A program made the translations under genes and the position numbers. From CAZKUR01 sp964556005 (lineage in GTDB: Bacteria > Bacteroidota > Ignavibacteria > Ignavibacteriales > Ignavibacteriaceae): a stretch of 17,800 bases of DNA. The DNA lies in the NCBI GenBank assembly GCA_964556005.1, contig CAZKUR010000079.1, positions 1 through 17,800 on the forward strand. Reading direction: 5' to 3'. The first letter of the stretch is position 1; each line of letters begins with the position of its first letter. Positions 1-7,116 of this stretch are shown here, in pieces. Below the pieces are notes generated by a model. It had not been told where the DNA came from. It did no database searches and saw nothing but the letters and a program-made list of their open reading frames with translations.

Positions 1-213
1 GAAATCAAATTTAGGATTGCGAATCCCGGGTTTGTATCGTTAAAAATATATGATGTCTTGGGAAGAGAAGTGGCAACCTTAGTGAAAGGATATAAAAAAC
101 AAGGCAGCTATAATGTTAAATGGAATGCGGAAAAATATGCAAGCGGAATTTACTATTACAGGCTGACAACCGGAAGTTTCACCGCAACTAAAAAATTAAT
201 TTTGTTGAAATAA
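1..213 (+). CDS. 3' end of a T9SS-secreted protein (C-terminal sorting domain)
   Basis: The first 70 codons, open from base 1 to a TAA at 211-213, encode only the end of a protein whose start lies outside the window. The translation carries the hallmarks of the Por/type IX secretion C-terminal sorting domain: a beta-strand ending in KIYDVLGREVATLV, then a G-Y-turn, a W-N-A-E-K motif, ASGIYYYRL and a Lys-rich terminal strand ending KKLILLK. In this family the domain directs export through the outer membrane by the T9SS and is removed or attached to the surface afterwards. The catalytic or binding part of the protein cannot be seen, so its substrate is unknown. The exact wording of the motif is the one common in Ignavibacteria. 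A decayed relative of the same domain lies at 902-1215. Confidence 0.9.
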   Translation, partial: EIKFRIANPGFVSLKIYDVLGREVATLVKGYKKQGSYNVKWNAEKYASGIYYYRLTTGSFTATKKLILLK

Positions 214-345
214 ATTAAACCGGGTTGAAATACTATCTTAAAAATAAGACATGTGAAGTATTTGTATAATTCATGTTTTCAAGATTAATGTTACACAGAA
301 AAAGTTTATTAATTATATAATTATAGAAATGATTACTTAAGAAGC

Positions 346-825
346 TTACTTTTTCTCTTCCCAGTCTATCAGCTTGCCGTTTTTGAAAAAGTAAGTTATA
401 TCGCCGTAATACCACTGAGTGAACACTCCCCACTTATAATTATTTTGATGAGTTTTATCCGGTTTACCCCAGCTATCCCTCAACATGCTTTCGGTCATTC
501 CTTTCCAGATTTTACCTTCAAAAATTCTGTTACCGTTTTCCTGTCCGTATTTCTTAATATAAAAAGATTGCTTAACTTTTTTTAATTCCGATTGCGCATT
601 ATTTAATTTCTTATCCAGATTTTCCGAAACTATTTTTAGGCTGTCGATTTCTTTTTCCAGCTGCAGGTTTTCTTTAGTTAAAGACAATTTTAAAAACTGT
701 AAGCTATCTGTCTGAGCATCGTATTCTTTTTCATTCATTTTACCGTTGGTCTGCCCATATACTAATGAACCGAAAATAAGAGGCAATGTTAACAAAAAAT
801 AAAATCGTCTTGGGGGTAAATGCAT
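346..825 (-). CDS. Secreted coiled-coil protein of unknown function
   Basis: The 159-residue product begins with a signal peptide (positively charged start, hydrophobic run to about residue 22, VYGQ cleavage region). Residues about 38-88 have a heptad-like pattern of Leu and Lys/Glu and should form a coiled coil. The last part, about residues 90-155, contains 'IWKGMTESMLRDSWGKPD' and 'QWYYGDITYFFKNGKL'. This resembles the small alpha/beta domain of SmpA/OmlA (BamE)-like proteins, in which a 'G.t...v...wG.P' helix-turn is followed by beta-strands. No lipobox is present. It is therefore probably a periplasmic protein with an N-terminal coiled coil and a BamE-like C-terminal fold; the fold is inferred and no function is assigned. 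It stands alone, divergent from the gene fragment at 1-213. Confidence 0.75.
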   Translation of the reverse strand: MHLPPRRFYFLLTLPLIFGSLVYGQTNGKMNEKEYDAQTDSLQFLKLSLTKENLQLEKEIDSLKIVSENLDKKLNNAQSELKKVKQSFYIKKYGQENGNRIFEGKIWKGMTESMLRDSWGKPDKTHQNNYKWGVFTQWYYGDITYFFKNGKLIDWEEKK

Positions 826-901
826 TTTTCTCCGGCTATTTTGTTATTTAACTTGGAGTGCAAAGATATTTATTATTGTAATATAATTCTACCCTATCTA
901 A

Positions 902-1215
902 TCATCTCAGCGTTTGTTTCTTTCATTGAATGTTCCAGCCATATTTACATTTAAACAGAATTATCCCCATCGGTTTAATCCTACTACATAAAATAATTAT
1001 CAAATAGCAAAGTCAGCATTTGTTTTGCTAACGATTTATGATGCTCTTGGAAGAGAAGTTGCGGCGTTGGTAAATATCATGATTATAATTTTTACAGAGT
1101 ATCCGGCAGTTATTCAGTACAATGGAATGCAGAAAAATTTTCGAGCGGAATTTATTTCTATAAAATTGATGCTGGCAGATTTTCGCAAATCAAAAAGATG
1201 ATTCTTCTAAAATAA
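902..1215 (+). pseudogene. Decayed T9SS C-terminal sorting domain
   Basis: Reading frame 2 from about 929 gives a linker-like stretch 'NVPAIFTFKQNYPHRFNPTT', matching the usual 'QNYPNPFNPTT' start of T9SS sorting domains, with N-P changed to H-R. A TAA at 989-991 interrupts it. The frame continues as NYQIAKSAFVLLTIYDALGREVAALV up to about 1073. The matching end, GSYSVQWNAEKFSSGIYFYKIDAGRF...KKMILLK and a TAA at 1213-1215, lies in frame 1 from about 1099. So there is at least one nonsense change, one frameshift and no N-terminal cargo domain. The fragment is the 3' remnant of a second secreted protein gene. The domain is clearly homologous to the intact one at 1-213, so it may be a relic of duplication or of a deleted gene. 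Confidence 0.85.
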
Positions 1216-1230
1216 ATTACAATCATTGGC

Positions 1231-1285
1231 GGTAACCTTTGGGGTTTGTACATCGCATTACGTCTGGTAACCTCGAAGGTTTTTC
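1231..1285 (+). repeat. Two short hairpins after the T9SS pseudogene
   Basis: Two small stem-loops lie between the pseudogene and the lipocalin gene: AACC-TTTGG-GGTT at 1234-1246 and AACCT-CGA-AGGTT at 1269-1281. The second is followed by TTTT on the plus strand and could be a weak terminator for plus-strand transcription. The arrangement of short hairpins with 3-5 nt loops resembles the hairpin cassettes around the transposase at 10.4-11.9 kb, though the stems differ in sequence. They may be remnants of a related repeat family; this is inference. Confidence 0.35.
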
Positions 1286-1301
1286 ACGTATTTACACTTA
1301 A

Positions 1302-1856
1302 CTAACTTTTTTGATCCGTCATTTCAAAATCATTTGGATTGTAACCGTTATCTTTTAGAATTTTAAAAGCTTCATTTAATTTATCATCGGGAAGTTTAGG
1401 AGTCCGGCTTAATATCCATCCGTACTTTCTATTTGGAGTACCGACAACTGCATATTGATAATTTTCGTCCAATCCGATTATCCAGTAATCACCCCAGAAT
1501 AAATGAATCCCGAATATGCTTACAAAGCTGACTTCAAGTTTTGAATTGGAGGTCGTATCAACTACTTTGGCTAATCCTTCTGCTTCATTTAATTCGCCGT
1601 CTTCTTTATAACATTTATTTACAACTTTAATGTCGCCGTCGTCTTTAAGTTCATAGTTTGCCGTTGTTCCGTATTGACAGTTTTTCTGAAATGAATTCGG
1701 AATCTTTGCAATCTCGTACCACTTGCCAATATATCTTTTTAAATCGACATGGCTTACGGTTTTCACTTCAGCATTTTCGTCATCATTACTTTGTGCTTTA
1801 ACAGATAAGCAGCAAATTCCGCTAATTATTACCACAGTAATTAATATTAATTTCAT
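1302..1856 (-). CDS. Bacterial lipocalin (Blc-like)
   Basis: The 184-residue product has a signal peptide (hydrophobic to about residue 19, then SVKAQS). The lipocalin signature GKWYEIAKIPNSFQ lies at residues 44-57. A second conserved block is YWIIGLDENYQYAVVGTP at about 124-141, ending in the WILSRTP motif at about 147-153. Cys60 and Cys82 sit where many outer-membrane lipocalins have a disulfide. Lipocalins of this type are beta-barrel binders of lipids or other hydrophobic ligands at the envelope, linked to membrane stress. Enterobacterial Blc is a lipoprotein. Here a Cys pair at 15-16 lies inside the hydrophobic core without a canonical lipobox, so cleavage by signal peptidase I after about residue 21 is more likely. 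The gene is transcribed away from its SnoaL-like neighbour and faces the pseudogene tail-on. Confidence 0.92.
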   Translation of the reverse strand: MKLILITVVIISGICCLSVKAQSNDDENAEVKTVSHVDLKRYIGKWYEIAKIPNSFQKNCQYGTTANYELKDDGDIKVVNKCYKEDGELNEAEGLAKVVDTTSNSKLEVSFVSIFGIHLFWGDYWIIGLDENYQYAVVGTPNRKYGWILSRTPKLPDDKLNEAFKILKDNGYNPNDFEMTDQKS

Positions 1857-1982
1857 TTTTTCTTAATCCATTCTATGCTTAAAAAATTTAGATTTTCGTC
1901 TACTAAATCTAAATGAAATATTACCAGATAATCAATAACTGAAATTGAATAAGTAAATTATTTGAATTGGAAGTAATAAATC

Positions 1983-2369
1983 CTAAAACATCGAATTCTG
2001 ATTTACAGACTTTTCAGGGACAGCCTGCAAAACATCCCAATGCTCAACTACTTTTCCATTTTCATCAAGACGGAAAATATCGACACTTGCATAATCGCTG
2101 TCTCCAGGCCATATTTGGTAACAGTGAAAAACAACATAATCCCCTTCTGCAATAATTTTTTTGAAGTGTACTTCCTTTCCCGGATATTCTTTTGCCAAAT
2201 TATTAAAGTATTCAATGAAAGCTTCTTTGCCGTCTTTAACAGTTGGATTGTGCTGGATATATTTATCTCCCACAAATTTTTTTACAGCTTCTTCAGGCTT
2301 ACATTCATTGAAAGCTAAATGATAGAATTGTTCAGCATTCTTTTTATTTCTTTCTAATTTATCATTCAT
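1983..2369 (-). CDS. SnoaL-like / NTF2-fold protein
   Basis: A small 128-residue cytoplasmic protein with no signal peptide. The pattern of two N-terminal helices, 'YIQHNP' (residues 37-42), 'YVVFHCYQI' and 'VDIFRLDENGKVVEHWDVLQ' (96-115) is typical of SnoaL-like polyketide-cyclase or ester-cyclase families in the NTF2 superfamily. Conserved polar positions His40, Asp97 and His110-Trp111 line the cone-shaped pocket in relatives. Many members are uncharacterised hydrolases, isomerases or binding proteins, so no reaction is claimed. Start choice: an upstream in-frame ATG exists at 2382-2384, but its codons 2-3 contain AGAGGA, a good ribosome-binding site 7 nt before the ATG at 2367-2369. The downstream ATG is therefore preferred. 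Confidence 0.85.
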   Translation of the reverse strand: MNDKLERNKKNAEQFYHLAFNECKPEEAVKKFVGDKYIQHNPTVKDGKEAFIEYFNNLAKEYPGKEVHFKKIIAEGDYVVFHCYQIWPGDSDYASVDIFRLDENGKVVEHWDVLQAVPEKSVNQNSMF

Positions 2370-2412
2370 ACAGTTCCTCTTCATTGGTTACCGGCTGGTT
2401 TTAAAATTAAAT

Positions 2413-2505
2413 GAGCCTCCTCCCAAAAGGTATTTTTTCATAAAAATCGATTTAGCCGTTAATTGAAATTTAAATTTTTATTAATAACCTTTTGGGATCC
2501 GGCTC
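2413..2505. repeat. 93-bp element with about 22-bp terminal inverted repeats
   Basis: The left end (2413-2434, GAGCC..TCCCAAAAGGT) and the right end (2483-2505, ACC TTTTGGGA..GGCTC) are inverted copies with a few mismatches. Inside, ATAAAAAT near 2439-2447 faces ATTTTTAT near 2474-2482 in inverse orientation. The whole unit could fold into one long imperfect hairpin with a short loop. It lies upstream of the SnoaL gene and downstream of the Gly-rich lipoprotein gene. No clear target-site duplication is visible. It could be a MITE-like element, a repetitive palindrome or a read-through-limiting hairpin. Confidence 0.6.
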
Positions 2506-2584
2506 ACAAATCTTTTAAAGGATTTAAATTAGCTGAGAAGTATTGTGTACTAAATTTATTTTTAAATAGGTCATGAAATTAATA

Positions 2585-2644
2585 GAACGCGGATTGCACG
2601 GATTCAGCTGATTTTCGCAGATTAAATCCGCGTTATCCGTGTTC
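2585..2644. repeat. Intergenic palindromic repeat (GAACGCGGAT...ATCCGTGTTC)
   Basis: A 60-bp imperfect palindrome. It starts GAACGCGGATTGCACGGATT and ends with ATCCGCGTTATCCGTGTTC, so each arm holds two CGGAT-type boxes. The centre is a CAGCTGATTTTCGCAGAT stretch. It is more GC-rich than the surrounding intergenic DNA. Sequences of this style occur as dispersed intergenic repeats in several bacterial genomes; that is recalled, not tested here. It lies between the 93-bp inverted-repeat element and the 3' end of the lipoprotein gene at 2708. Confidence 0.6.
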
Positions 2645-2707
2645 CATGATTTTCATAAAAATTTTATCCAACTTTTTACTGATTCATAGTAATCAAACTC
2701 AATTTAA

Positions 2708-3547
2708 TTATTCACTTTTTGCCATTGTCAATTCAATAGAAACATCGATTGGCTTAGATTGATTTTCTTCATTCCTCATACCGCCGCCAAATTTCTGGCC
2801 GCCTCCTCGTCTTCCTCCTCTTCCGAATGAACCTCCGCCATCACCTTCGCCTTCACCTCCACCTTCTTCTCTATTAAAATTAGGTCTCTGCATATCTCCT
2901 GTTTCGAATTTTAAATTCAGCTTTTCACCGTTAACAGCATCTATTTCGTACGGGAAATTTTTCCCGCTTTTAATCGGCACCTCAAGCTCATATACAAATT
3001 GATCGTTTTGATAACCGAGTGCGGCTTTGATGCCGTCCTTATTTTCAAGGGATATTTCGGTCAAGGGTCTTTTATCTTCATTTACAATTTGAATTTCTTT
3101 CTGATTTCCAATTGCTCTTTCAATAAATCCGCCGGGATTCTCTCTTCCCATATTTTCTCTGACTCCGTTTTGCCGTCTGAAATTATTTCCCATTTCCGAC
3201 ATATCAAAAAAAGGATATTTTATTCCAAAAACTTTTCCGCCGTTCTCAGGTTTAATCCAGACAATAAAACCTCCTCTAAACATCTGCCTTACTTTTGACA
3301 TATCGCCGGTGGTTAAGCAAACGAACAAGTCACTGTCATTATTTTTAAAACCCACAGCAATATTATTGTCTTTCAAATATTTCAAATTTTCAGTCCAATC
3401 GGAAGCATCGCCGTCTATTTTTATTTGGGATTTATTCCAATCGCTTGTTAATTCTGTCGTCGACCCGCACCCCGCTATAAATATAAAAGTGAATAATATT
3501 GAGAATAAAATTAAATGAGATTTGAGGATTCTATAATTTATTTTCAT
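2708..3547 (-). CDS. Gly-rich lipoprotein, paralogue of the one at 12893-13711
   Basis: Starting at the ATG at 3545-3547, the product has 279 residues: a signal peptide, then a lipobox FIAGC with the acylated Cys at residue 27. Residues about 41-220 form the conserved part: QIKIDGDASDW (41-51), LFVCLT, GGFIVWIKPE (92-101), FGIKYP, QFVYELEVP (183-191) and LNLKFETGD. The IDG..DW opening followed by beta-strands suggests a CBM9/DOMON-like beta-sandwich, but this is inference. Residues 229-256 are a low-complexity Gly/Glu/Arg tail, followed by a final strand PIDVSIELTM. An in-frame ATG 11 codons upstream would put charged residues ahead of the signal peptide. The chosen start has GGTGTG just before it. 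The protein should be envelope-anchored; no function is known. Confidence 0.82.
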   Translation of the reverse strand: MKINYRILKSHLILFSILFTFIFIAGCGSTTELTSDWNKSQIKIDGDASDWTENLKYLKDNNIAVGFKNNDSDLFVCLTTGDMSKVRQMFRGGFIVWIKPENGGKVFGIKYPFFDMSEMGNNFRRQNGVRENMGRENPGGFIERAIGNQKEIQIVNEDKRPLTEISLENKDGIKAALGYQNDQFVYELEVPIKSGKNFPYEIDAVNGEKLNLKFETGDMQRPNFNREEGGGEGEGDGGGSFGRGGRRGGGQKFGGGMRNEENQSKPIDVSIELTMAKSE

Positions 3548-3563
3548 TTCACACCGCTTATTA

Positions 3564-3594
3564 ATTATAATATGATACAACGAATTTTTGACAA
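3564..3594 (-). promoter_or_regulatory. Possible sigma70-like promoter for the Gly-rich lipoprotein
   Basis: Read on the minus strand, TTGTCA (3589-3594) and TATAAT (3564-3569) are separated by 19 bp, about 17 bp upstream of the chosen ATG. The spacer is longer than the optimum and the leader would be very short. It is a weak prediction, especially as this phylum often uses a different consensus. Confidence 0.3.
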
Positions 3595-3723
3595 TTTTTT
3601 TTAAAGTTGGTTTAAAGGGGAAGAATTTTTCAAGCTAAATTCCAATTTACATTTTTTCCTTTTTGTAATTTTCGGAAGAAAGGAATTTTTATTATTAACC
3701 TAAGTTATGCAACAATAAGTATC

Positions 3724-3740
3724 GAACCCTTTTAGAGTTT
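3724..3740. repeat. Solo relic of hairpin H1 of the transposase-associated cassette
   Basis: GAACCCTTTTAGAGTTT matches the 17-nt H1 hairpin of the 10.4-11.9 kb cassettes (GAACTCTTTCAGAGTTC) at 14 of 17 positions, with the same length and same loop area. No H2 or H3 hairpin follows it. It lies in the intergenic region between the YceI terminator and the lipoprotein gene. It may be a decayed solo copy, but a short match in AT-rich DNA could also be chance. Confidence 0.35.
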
Positions 3741-3770
3741 ATAAAACTTTTAATAACCGGAATATAAAAA

Positions 3771-3813
3771 GCGGCAGCTAATAAAAAATGACATTATTCT
3801 TTTTAGCTGCCGC
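3771..3813 (-). terminator. Rho-independent terminator after the YceI gene
   Basis: A perfect 11-bp inverted repeat, GCGGCAGCTAA against TTAGCTGCCGC, encloses a loop of about 21 nt. On the minus strand the stem is followed directly by TTTTTATATT. It lies 75 bp after the stop codon of the YceI gene and is clearly GC-richer than its surroundings. The gene downstream (the lipoprotein) therefore probably has its own promoter. Confidence 0.8.
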
Positions 3814-3887
3814 AATAAAATGATAATTTAATTTAACGATTAAGAGCAAATATTGAATAATCAATTTCAGATAACCGTTAAATAAAT

Positions 3888-4433
3888 TTATGCAACTTGC
3901 GAGGCTTCCTGTAGTCTGTTTAATTCCGCCGTGATTTCTATTTTTATTTTATCGCCGACAACAATTCCTCCGGCTTCGGTTAGTGCATTCCATTTCAATC
4001 CGTAATCGAACCTGTTAACCGTGCCGCTGATTTCAAAAGCAGCAATTTCCTGGTTTCCGAAACCTTTTACTGTTCCGTTATAAACCACATTCAGCTTTAC
4101 CTGTTTGGAAACACCGCGGATTGTTAAATTGCCTGCAAGTTCATATTCGTTGTCTTTTATCCTTTTAACCGATTTTGATTCAAATGTCATTTTAGGATAA
4201 TTGGCAGCATCAAAGAAGTCGGCTGATTTCAGATGAGCATCTCTCTGCTCATTTTTTGTATTGATGCTGTTCACGCTGGCTTCAAATCTAACTTTTGCAT
4301 CGCTGAAATCTTCCTTATCGGATTCAATCGTTGCGTCAAAGTCGTTGAACTGGCCGGTAACAGTTGAAATTACCATATGCTTAGCTTTAAATTTTATTTC
4401 CGTATGTGCCTGATCGATTTTCCAGATAGCCAT
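3888..4433 (-). CDS. YceI-family protein
   Basis: The 181-residue product starts MAIWKIDQAHTEIKFKAKHM, the standard first strand of YceI proteins. It carries RDAHLKSADFFD (about 64-75), FESKSV and LTIRGVSKQVKL in mid-protein, and NRFDYGLKWN at about 140-149. These make an extended lipocalin-like barrel that binds polyisoprenoid or other lipid chains in characterised relatives. There is no signal peptide, so this is a cytoplasmic member, unlike periplasmic YceI of E. coli. An AraC-type regulator lies 112 bp upstream on the same strand and may control it. Transcription probably ends at the hairpin at 3771-3813. Confidence 0.93.
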   Translation of the reverse strand: MAIWKIDQAHTEIKFKAKHMVISTVTGQFNDFDATIESDKEDFSDAKVRFEASVNSINTKNEQRDAHLKSADFFDAANYPKMTFESKSVKRIKDNEYELAGNLTIRGVSKQVKLNVVYNGTVKGFGNQEIAAFEISGTVNRFDYGLKWNALTEAGGIVVGDKIKIEITAELNRLQEASQVA

Positions 4434-4545
4434 TTTTTATCTCCTTATAAATTATGAAAGATTATTTTAATGATATTCGAATGGCTCAAAGATATTTCCA
4501 TCGGAAATTTTTTATATAGAAGATTTCGGACGTTCCTGGGTAGAT

Positions 4546-5394
4546 TTAAGAAATGTGATTACGTTCTCTGAATTCTGTCGGTGTGATGCTCATACTCTTC
4601 CGGAAAACTTTTGCAAAGTACGAGTGATCTTCGTAGCCCAAATCAAAAGCAATCTGCTGAACTGTCTGATCTGTATAAGCAAGCATTCGTTTGGCCTCAA
4701 TTAATCTTCGCTGTTCAATAATTTTTATTGTACTTATGCCGAATCTTTCTTTGCACAGTTCCGCTAATTTTTTTGCGGTTATATTAAGCTGTTCGGCATA
4801 GAACTCAACTGTCTTTTCTTCCTTAAAGTTTTTATCGAGCAAATTGAGAAATCTATAGAACAAACAATAGTCCGCATTCTTATCCGGCTGATTATAAGTA
4901 TGCAATTTTCTTTTTTCGAATTGCAGCATGTGAAGTATCGCAGCCAGCAAATGTCTTAATACTGAATTGTCGTCAACAGCGGGTCTTCGAAATTCTTCAT
5001 ACAATAGATTACATAATGTTTCTATTTTTTTAATTATTTTTTTATCGTTAAGCGGAATAGCAGAAAGATCTATGAACTGTGAAAAAAGTTCATTGATTTC
5101 GAGCGGAAGAAATTCATTTACAAATCGAATGGCCCAGCCTCTTGCTGAAGGATCAGGGAAAAACGAATGTACTTTTCCTTCTGCCACCAAAAGAACAGCA
5201 GGGGCGATGATTTTAAAATGCGATCCATCGATTGTATGGTTTGCTTTACCCTCCGTCAGAATAATTACTTCCTGGAAATTATGACGATGAGGCGGAACAG
5301 GTTCGGGTATAGCTTTCCTTATAATTCTCTCAAAAAAAGGAAGCATACTGAAGGGTCTATCTTTTAAGTAATCGTATGTAGAATCCGGGTTCAT
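4546..5394 (-). CDS. AraC-family transcriptional regulator with cupin sensor domain
   Basis: The 282-residue protein has the usual two-part layout. Residues about 25-95 form an AraC-type cupin with PHRHNFQEV (35-43), where the histidines would sit in the sensor pocket. Residues about 185-280 hold the double helix-turn-helix: the first helix pair around EFYAEQLNITAKKLAELCKE (198-217) and the second around VQQIAFDLGYEDHSYFAKVF (245-264), ending with the SITPTEFR motif. Such proteins bind DNA as dimers and respond to a small effector. The effector is unknown. The nearest candidate target is the YceI gene 112 bp downstream on the same strand. Confidence 0.92.
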   Translation of the reverse strand: MNPDSTYDYLKDRPFSMLPFFERIIRKAIPEPVPPHRHNFQEVIILTEGKANHTIDGSHFKIIAPAVLLVAEGKVHSFFPDPSARGWAIRFVNEFLPLEINELFSQFIDLSAIPLNDKKIIKKIETLCNLLYEEFRRPAVDDNSVLRHLLAAILHMLQFEKRKLHTYNQPDKNADYCLFYRFLNLLDKNFKEEKTVEFYAEQLNITAKKLAELCKERFGISTIKIIEQRRLIEAKRMLAYTDQTVQQIAFDLGYEDHSYFAKVFRKSMSITPTEFRERNHIS

Positions 5395-5516
5395 TTTAAC
5401 TTTTTAAATTTATTTTATTCAAAATTAAAGATAGTCATCTATTTCAACTGCCTTGCTGATTGTAATCTCACAAAATATCAAGATCACAAAATTTTAGTCC
5501 TTCAGTTTAAAATAAG

Positions 5517-5606
5517 AGATGACATCTTTATCAAAAAAATAAAAATATAGAGATAAGAAAATTTTTTAACGCTACTCAATTATAATTATAAATCAAGATG
5601 TCATCT
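5517..5606. repeat. Inverted repeat pair between AraC and DUF5996 genes
   Basis: AGATGACATCT (5517-5527) and AGATGTCATCT (5596-5606) are inverted copies of each other, extendable to 12 bp, about 68 bp apart. Each copy is also nearly palindromic by itself. They lie in the 235-bp gap downstream of the DUF5996 gene and upstream of the AraC-type regulator. They could be paired operator sites, for example for the regulator, or the ends of a 90-bp palindromic repeat. Nothing else is seen in this gap. Confidence 0.45.
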
Positions 5607-5629
5607 TTGCTATTTAATTTAACGAAGAC

Positions 5630-6475
5630 TTAAGCTTTCCTCTCCTCATCAACAATACTTTTAACAGAAGTAAAAAAATTAAGCAAGGATTTACCCGGGG
5701 ATTCATCGTTTAATAAATTTGAATAATTCATAATAGCTCCTTTCCAGCCCTCTTCATTCCAGTGAGTTCCATTAAGAATTTTTTTTGATAAAACATCTTC
5801 CGGGAAAGGATAAGCAGTTATGTAAAAATATGGTTCGGTAATTCCTGAATCTCCGGGAGAAAATCCGAAATTCATTTGCTCTCTTGAATAATCCCAATTA
5901 TTAGGATCTTGCCCGGGAATTAACCTGCCGCTGAAAACTAATAATGCCAAATCCATGTGGTGAGGCCAAAAATTTATTTTGCTTGTTTCTTCCAGTAATT
6001 CGCCTTTGAAATTCAGTAATATAAAATAAAACTGTTTAATTGAGTTCCAAAATTTTTCAATATATAATCTATCGTAGGATGAATTATCATCACTTTCAAA
6101 TTTTCCTTCAGGTAATTTATACTCAACCCCGCAGTCATTGAGAATTTTAGTCAACTCATTAGCAAATGAATTGATTGTATATTTATCCATATCTATGCTC
6201 AACCGTTCCTTGCCTAAGAATATTTTCAATTTGTGTTCGACAAAATTAAGGTTCAAATCCAAAGCTTCTAATTTTCCTTTTGCCGGGACAGGAATAGCAG
6301 TTGTAGTTAATCCTTTTGCATAAATTTTTAAACTATATTCTTCCCAATTTTTCTGATGAGGAGTAAACTTCGATTTTATATCGCTCAACAGTTGCGCACA
6401 TCCTTGAATTTTATTAAGAGTTTGTTTCCAATTATATAAATCCAACTCTTCAAAATTATAAATAGAATTTTTCAT
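5630..6475 (-). CDS. DUF5996 family protein
   Basis: A 281-residue cytoplasmic protein without signal peptide or membrane segment. Its second half carries the strongly conserved blocks of the DUF5996 family: FWPHHMDLALLVFSGRLIPG (about 168-187), QMNFGFSPGDSGITEPYFYITAYP (about 200-223) and a C-terminal HWNEEGWKGAIMNY. The His-His-x-Asp and Asp/Glu residues in these blocks suggest an active or metal site, but no member has a function known to me. The gene is divergent from the microprotein gene at 6737, with 261 bp of AT-rich DNA between them. Confidence 0.85.
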   Translation of the reverse strand: MKNSIYNFEELDLYNWKQTLNKIQGCAQLLSDIKSKFTPHQKNWEEYSLKIYAKGLTTTAIPVPAKGKLEALDLNLNFVEHKLKIFLGKERLSIDMDKYTINSFANELTKILNDCGVEYKLPEGKFESDDNSSYDRLYIEKFWNSIKQFYFILLNFKGELLEETSKINFWPHHMDLALLVFSGRLIPGQDPNNWDYSREQMNFGFSPGDSGITEPYFYITAYPFPEDVLSKKILNGTHWNEEGWKGAIMNYSNLLNDESPGKSLLNFFTSVKSIVDEERKA

Positions 6476-6736
6476 GATTCGCTTTCTTTAAGAAAATATT
6501 CGATACTAATTTAATTATTTTAAATTCGAGTTAAGTCCGTTGAAAAATATTATAATCGGAATTATATATGAGAGATTTTGAAAATATTAATTTATGTATT
6601 TATACTTAAAACATATATGTTGCCTCTCAAGGCATTTTATTTTAAATTTTGGCCAATCAAAAATATTAATAAATGAATCTGTTCAAATAAATTATTTTAA
6701 TTAAAAATATTATTAAAAAATTCAGCGGGAGAAATT

Positions 6737-6916
6737 ATGAGTGAAAGTACAAAAACCGTTAAAGTAAAAAATCTTCCCGATCCGGGAGGAGTTGTCTGGG
6801 TTATCGGCTGGCTTTTCTCATTGGGTTTATTGAAGTTCACTTTCTGGAAATCAGTGTTAGCCATAATTTTATGGCCTTACTATCTTGGGGATTTTATAAG
6901 TACTTTAATTAAATAG
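6737..6916 (+). CDS. 59-residue membrane microprotein
   Basis: An ATG at 6737-6739 is preceded by GGGAG at 6727-6731, one of the best ribosome-binding sites in the window. The frame runs 59 codons to TAG at 6914-6916. The product starts MSESTKTVKVKNLPDPGG, a polar and basic tail, and continues as a nearly all-hydrophobic segment from about residue 19 to 55 (VVWVIGWLFSLGLLKF, then SVLAIILWPYYLGDFI). This fits one or two membrane helices joined by a short Lys turn. I do not recognise a family. The gene is 200 bp upstream of the decarboxylase on the same strand but separated from it by a possible promoter. Confidence 0.75.
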   Translation: MSESTKTVKVKNLPDPGGVVWVIGWLFSLGLLKFTFWKSVLAIILWPYYLGDFISTLIK

Positions 6917-7006
6917 TCAAATGTTTTACAACGATTGACGAAAAACATATACTGATTCTTTAAGATGTGTTTCGTTTTAAACCTAAGCGGAAGTATTTTA
7001 ATAATA

Positions 7007-7035
7007 TTGACACAAGTTTAGCTAAATAGATTATA
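7007..7035 (+). promoter_or_regulatory. Sigma70-like promoter before the PLP decarboxylase
   Basis: TTGACA at 7007-7012 and ATTATA at 7030-7035 are 17 bp apart. This is a full match to the -35 box and a good -10 box, about 80 bp upstream of the decarboxylase ATG. It would separate the decarboxylase from the microprotein gene. Bacteroidota-type promoters differ from this consensus, so the call is tentative. Confidence 0.4.
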
Positions 7036-7116
7036 AGAAATTTATTTTAATCACTCGCTTTACCGGAGTTTGCGGGAAATTATCTTTTTGTGCCTGATAT
7101 TAACTAAGGATTACTA

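Noticed and set aside
233..433. 66-codon minus-strand frame near the left edge
   Set aside because: It overlaps the secreted coiled-coil gene in another frame and has no start signal or recognisable composition.
2040..2318. Plus-strand frame opposite the SnoaL-like gene
   Set aside because: Antisense shadow of a clear gene; Phe/Ile-rich translation typical of reverse-complement AT-rich coding sequence.
6621..6634. TGCCT-CTCA-AGGCA hairpin followed by TTTTATTTT
   Set aside because: It could be a terminator on the plus strand, but no plus-strand gene lies upstream; a 5-bp stem in AT-rich DNA is easily chance.
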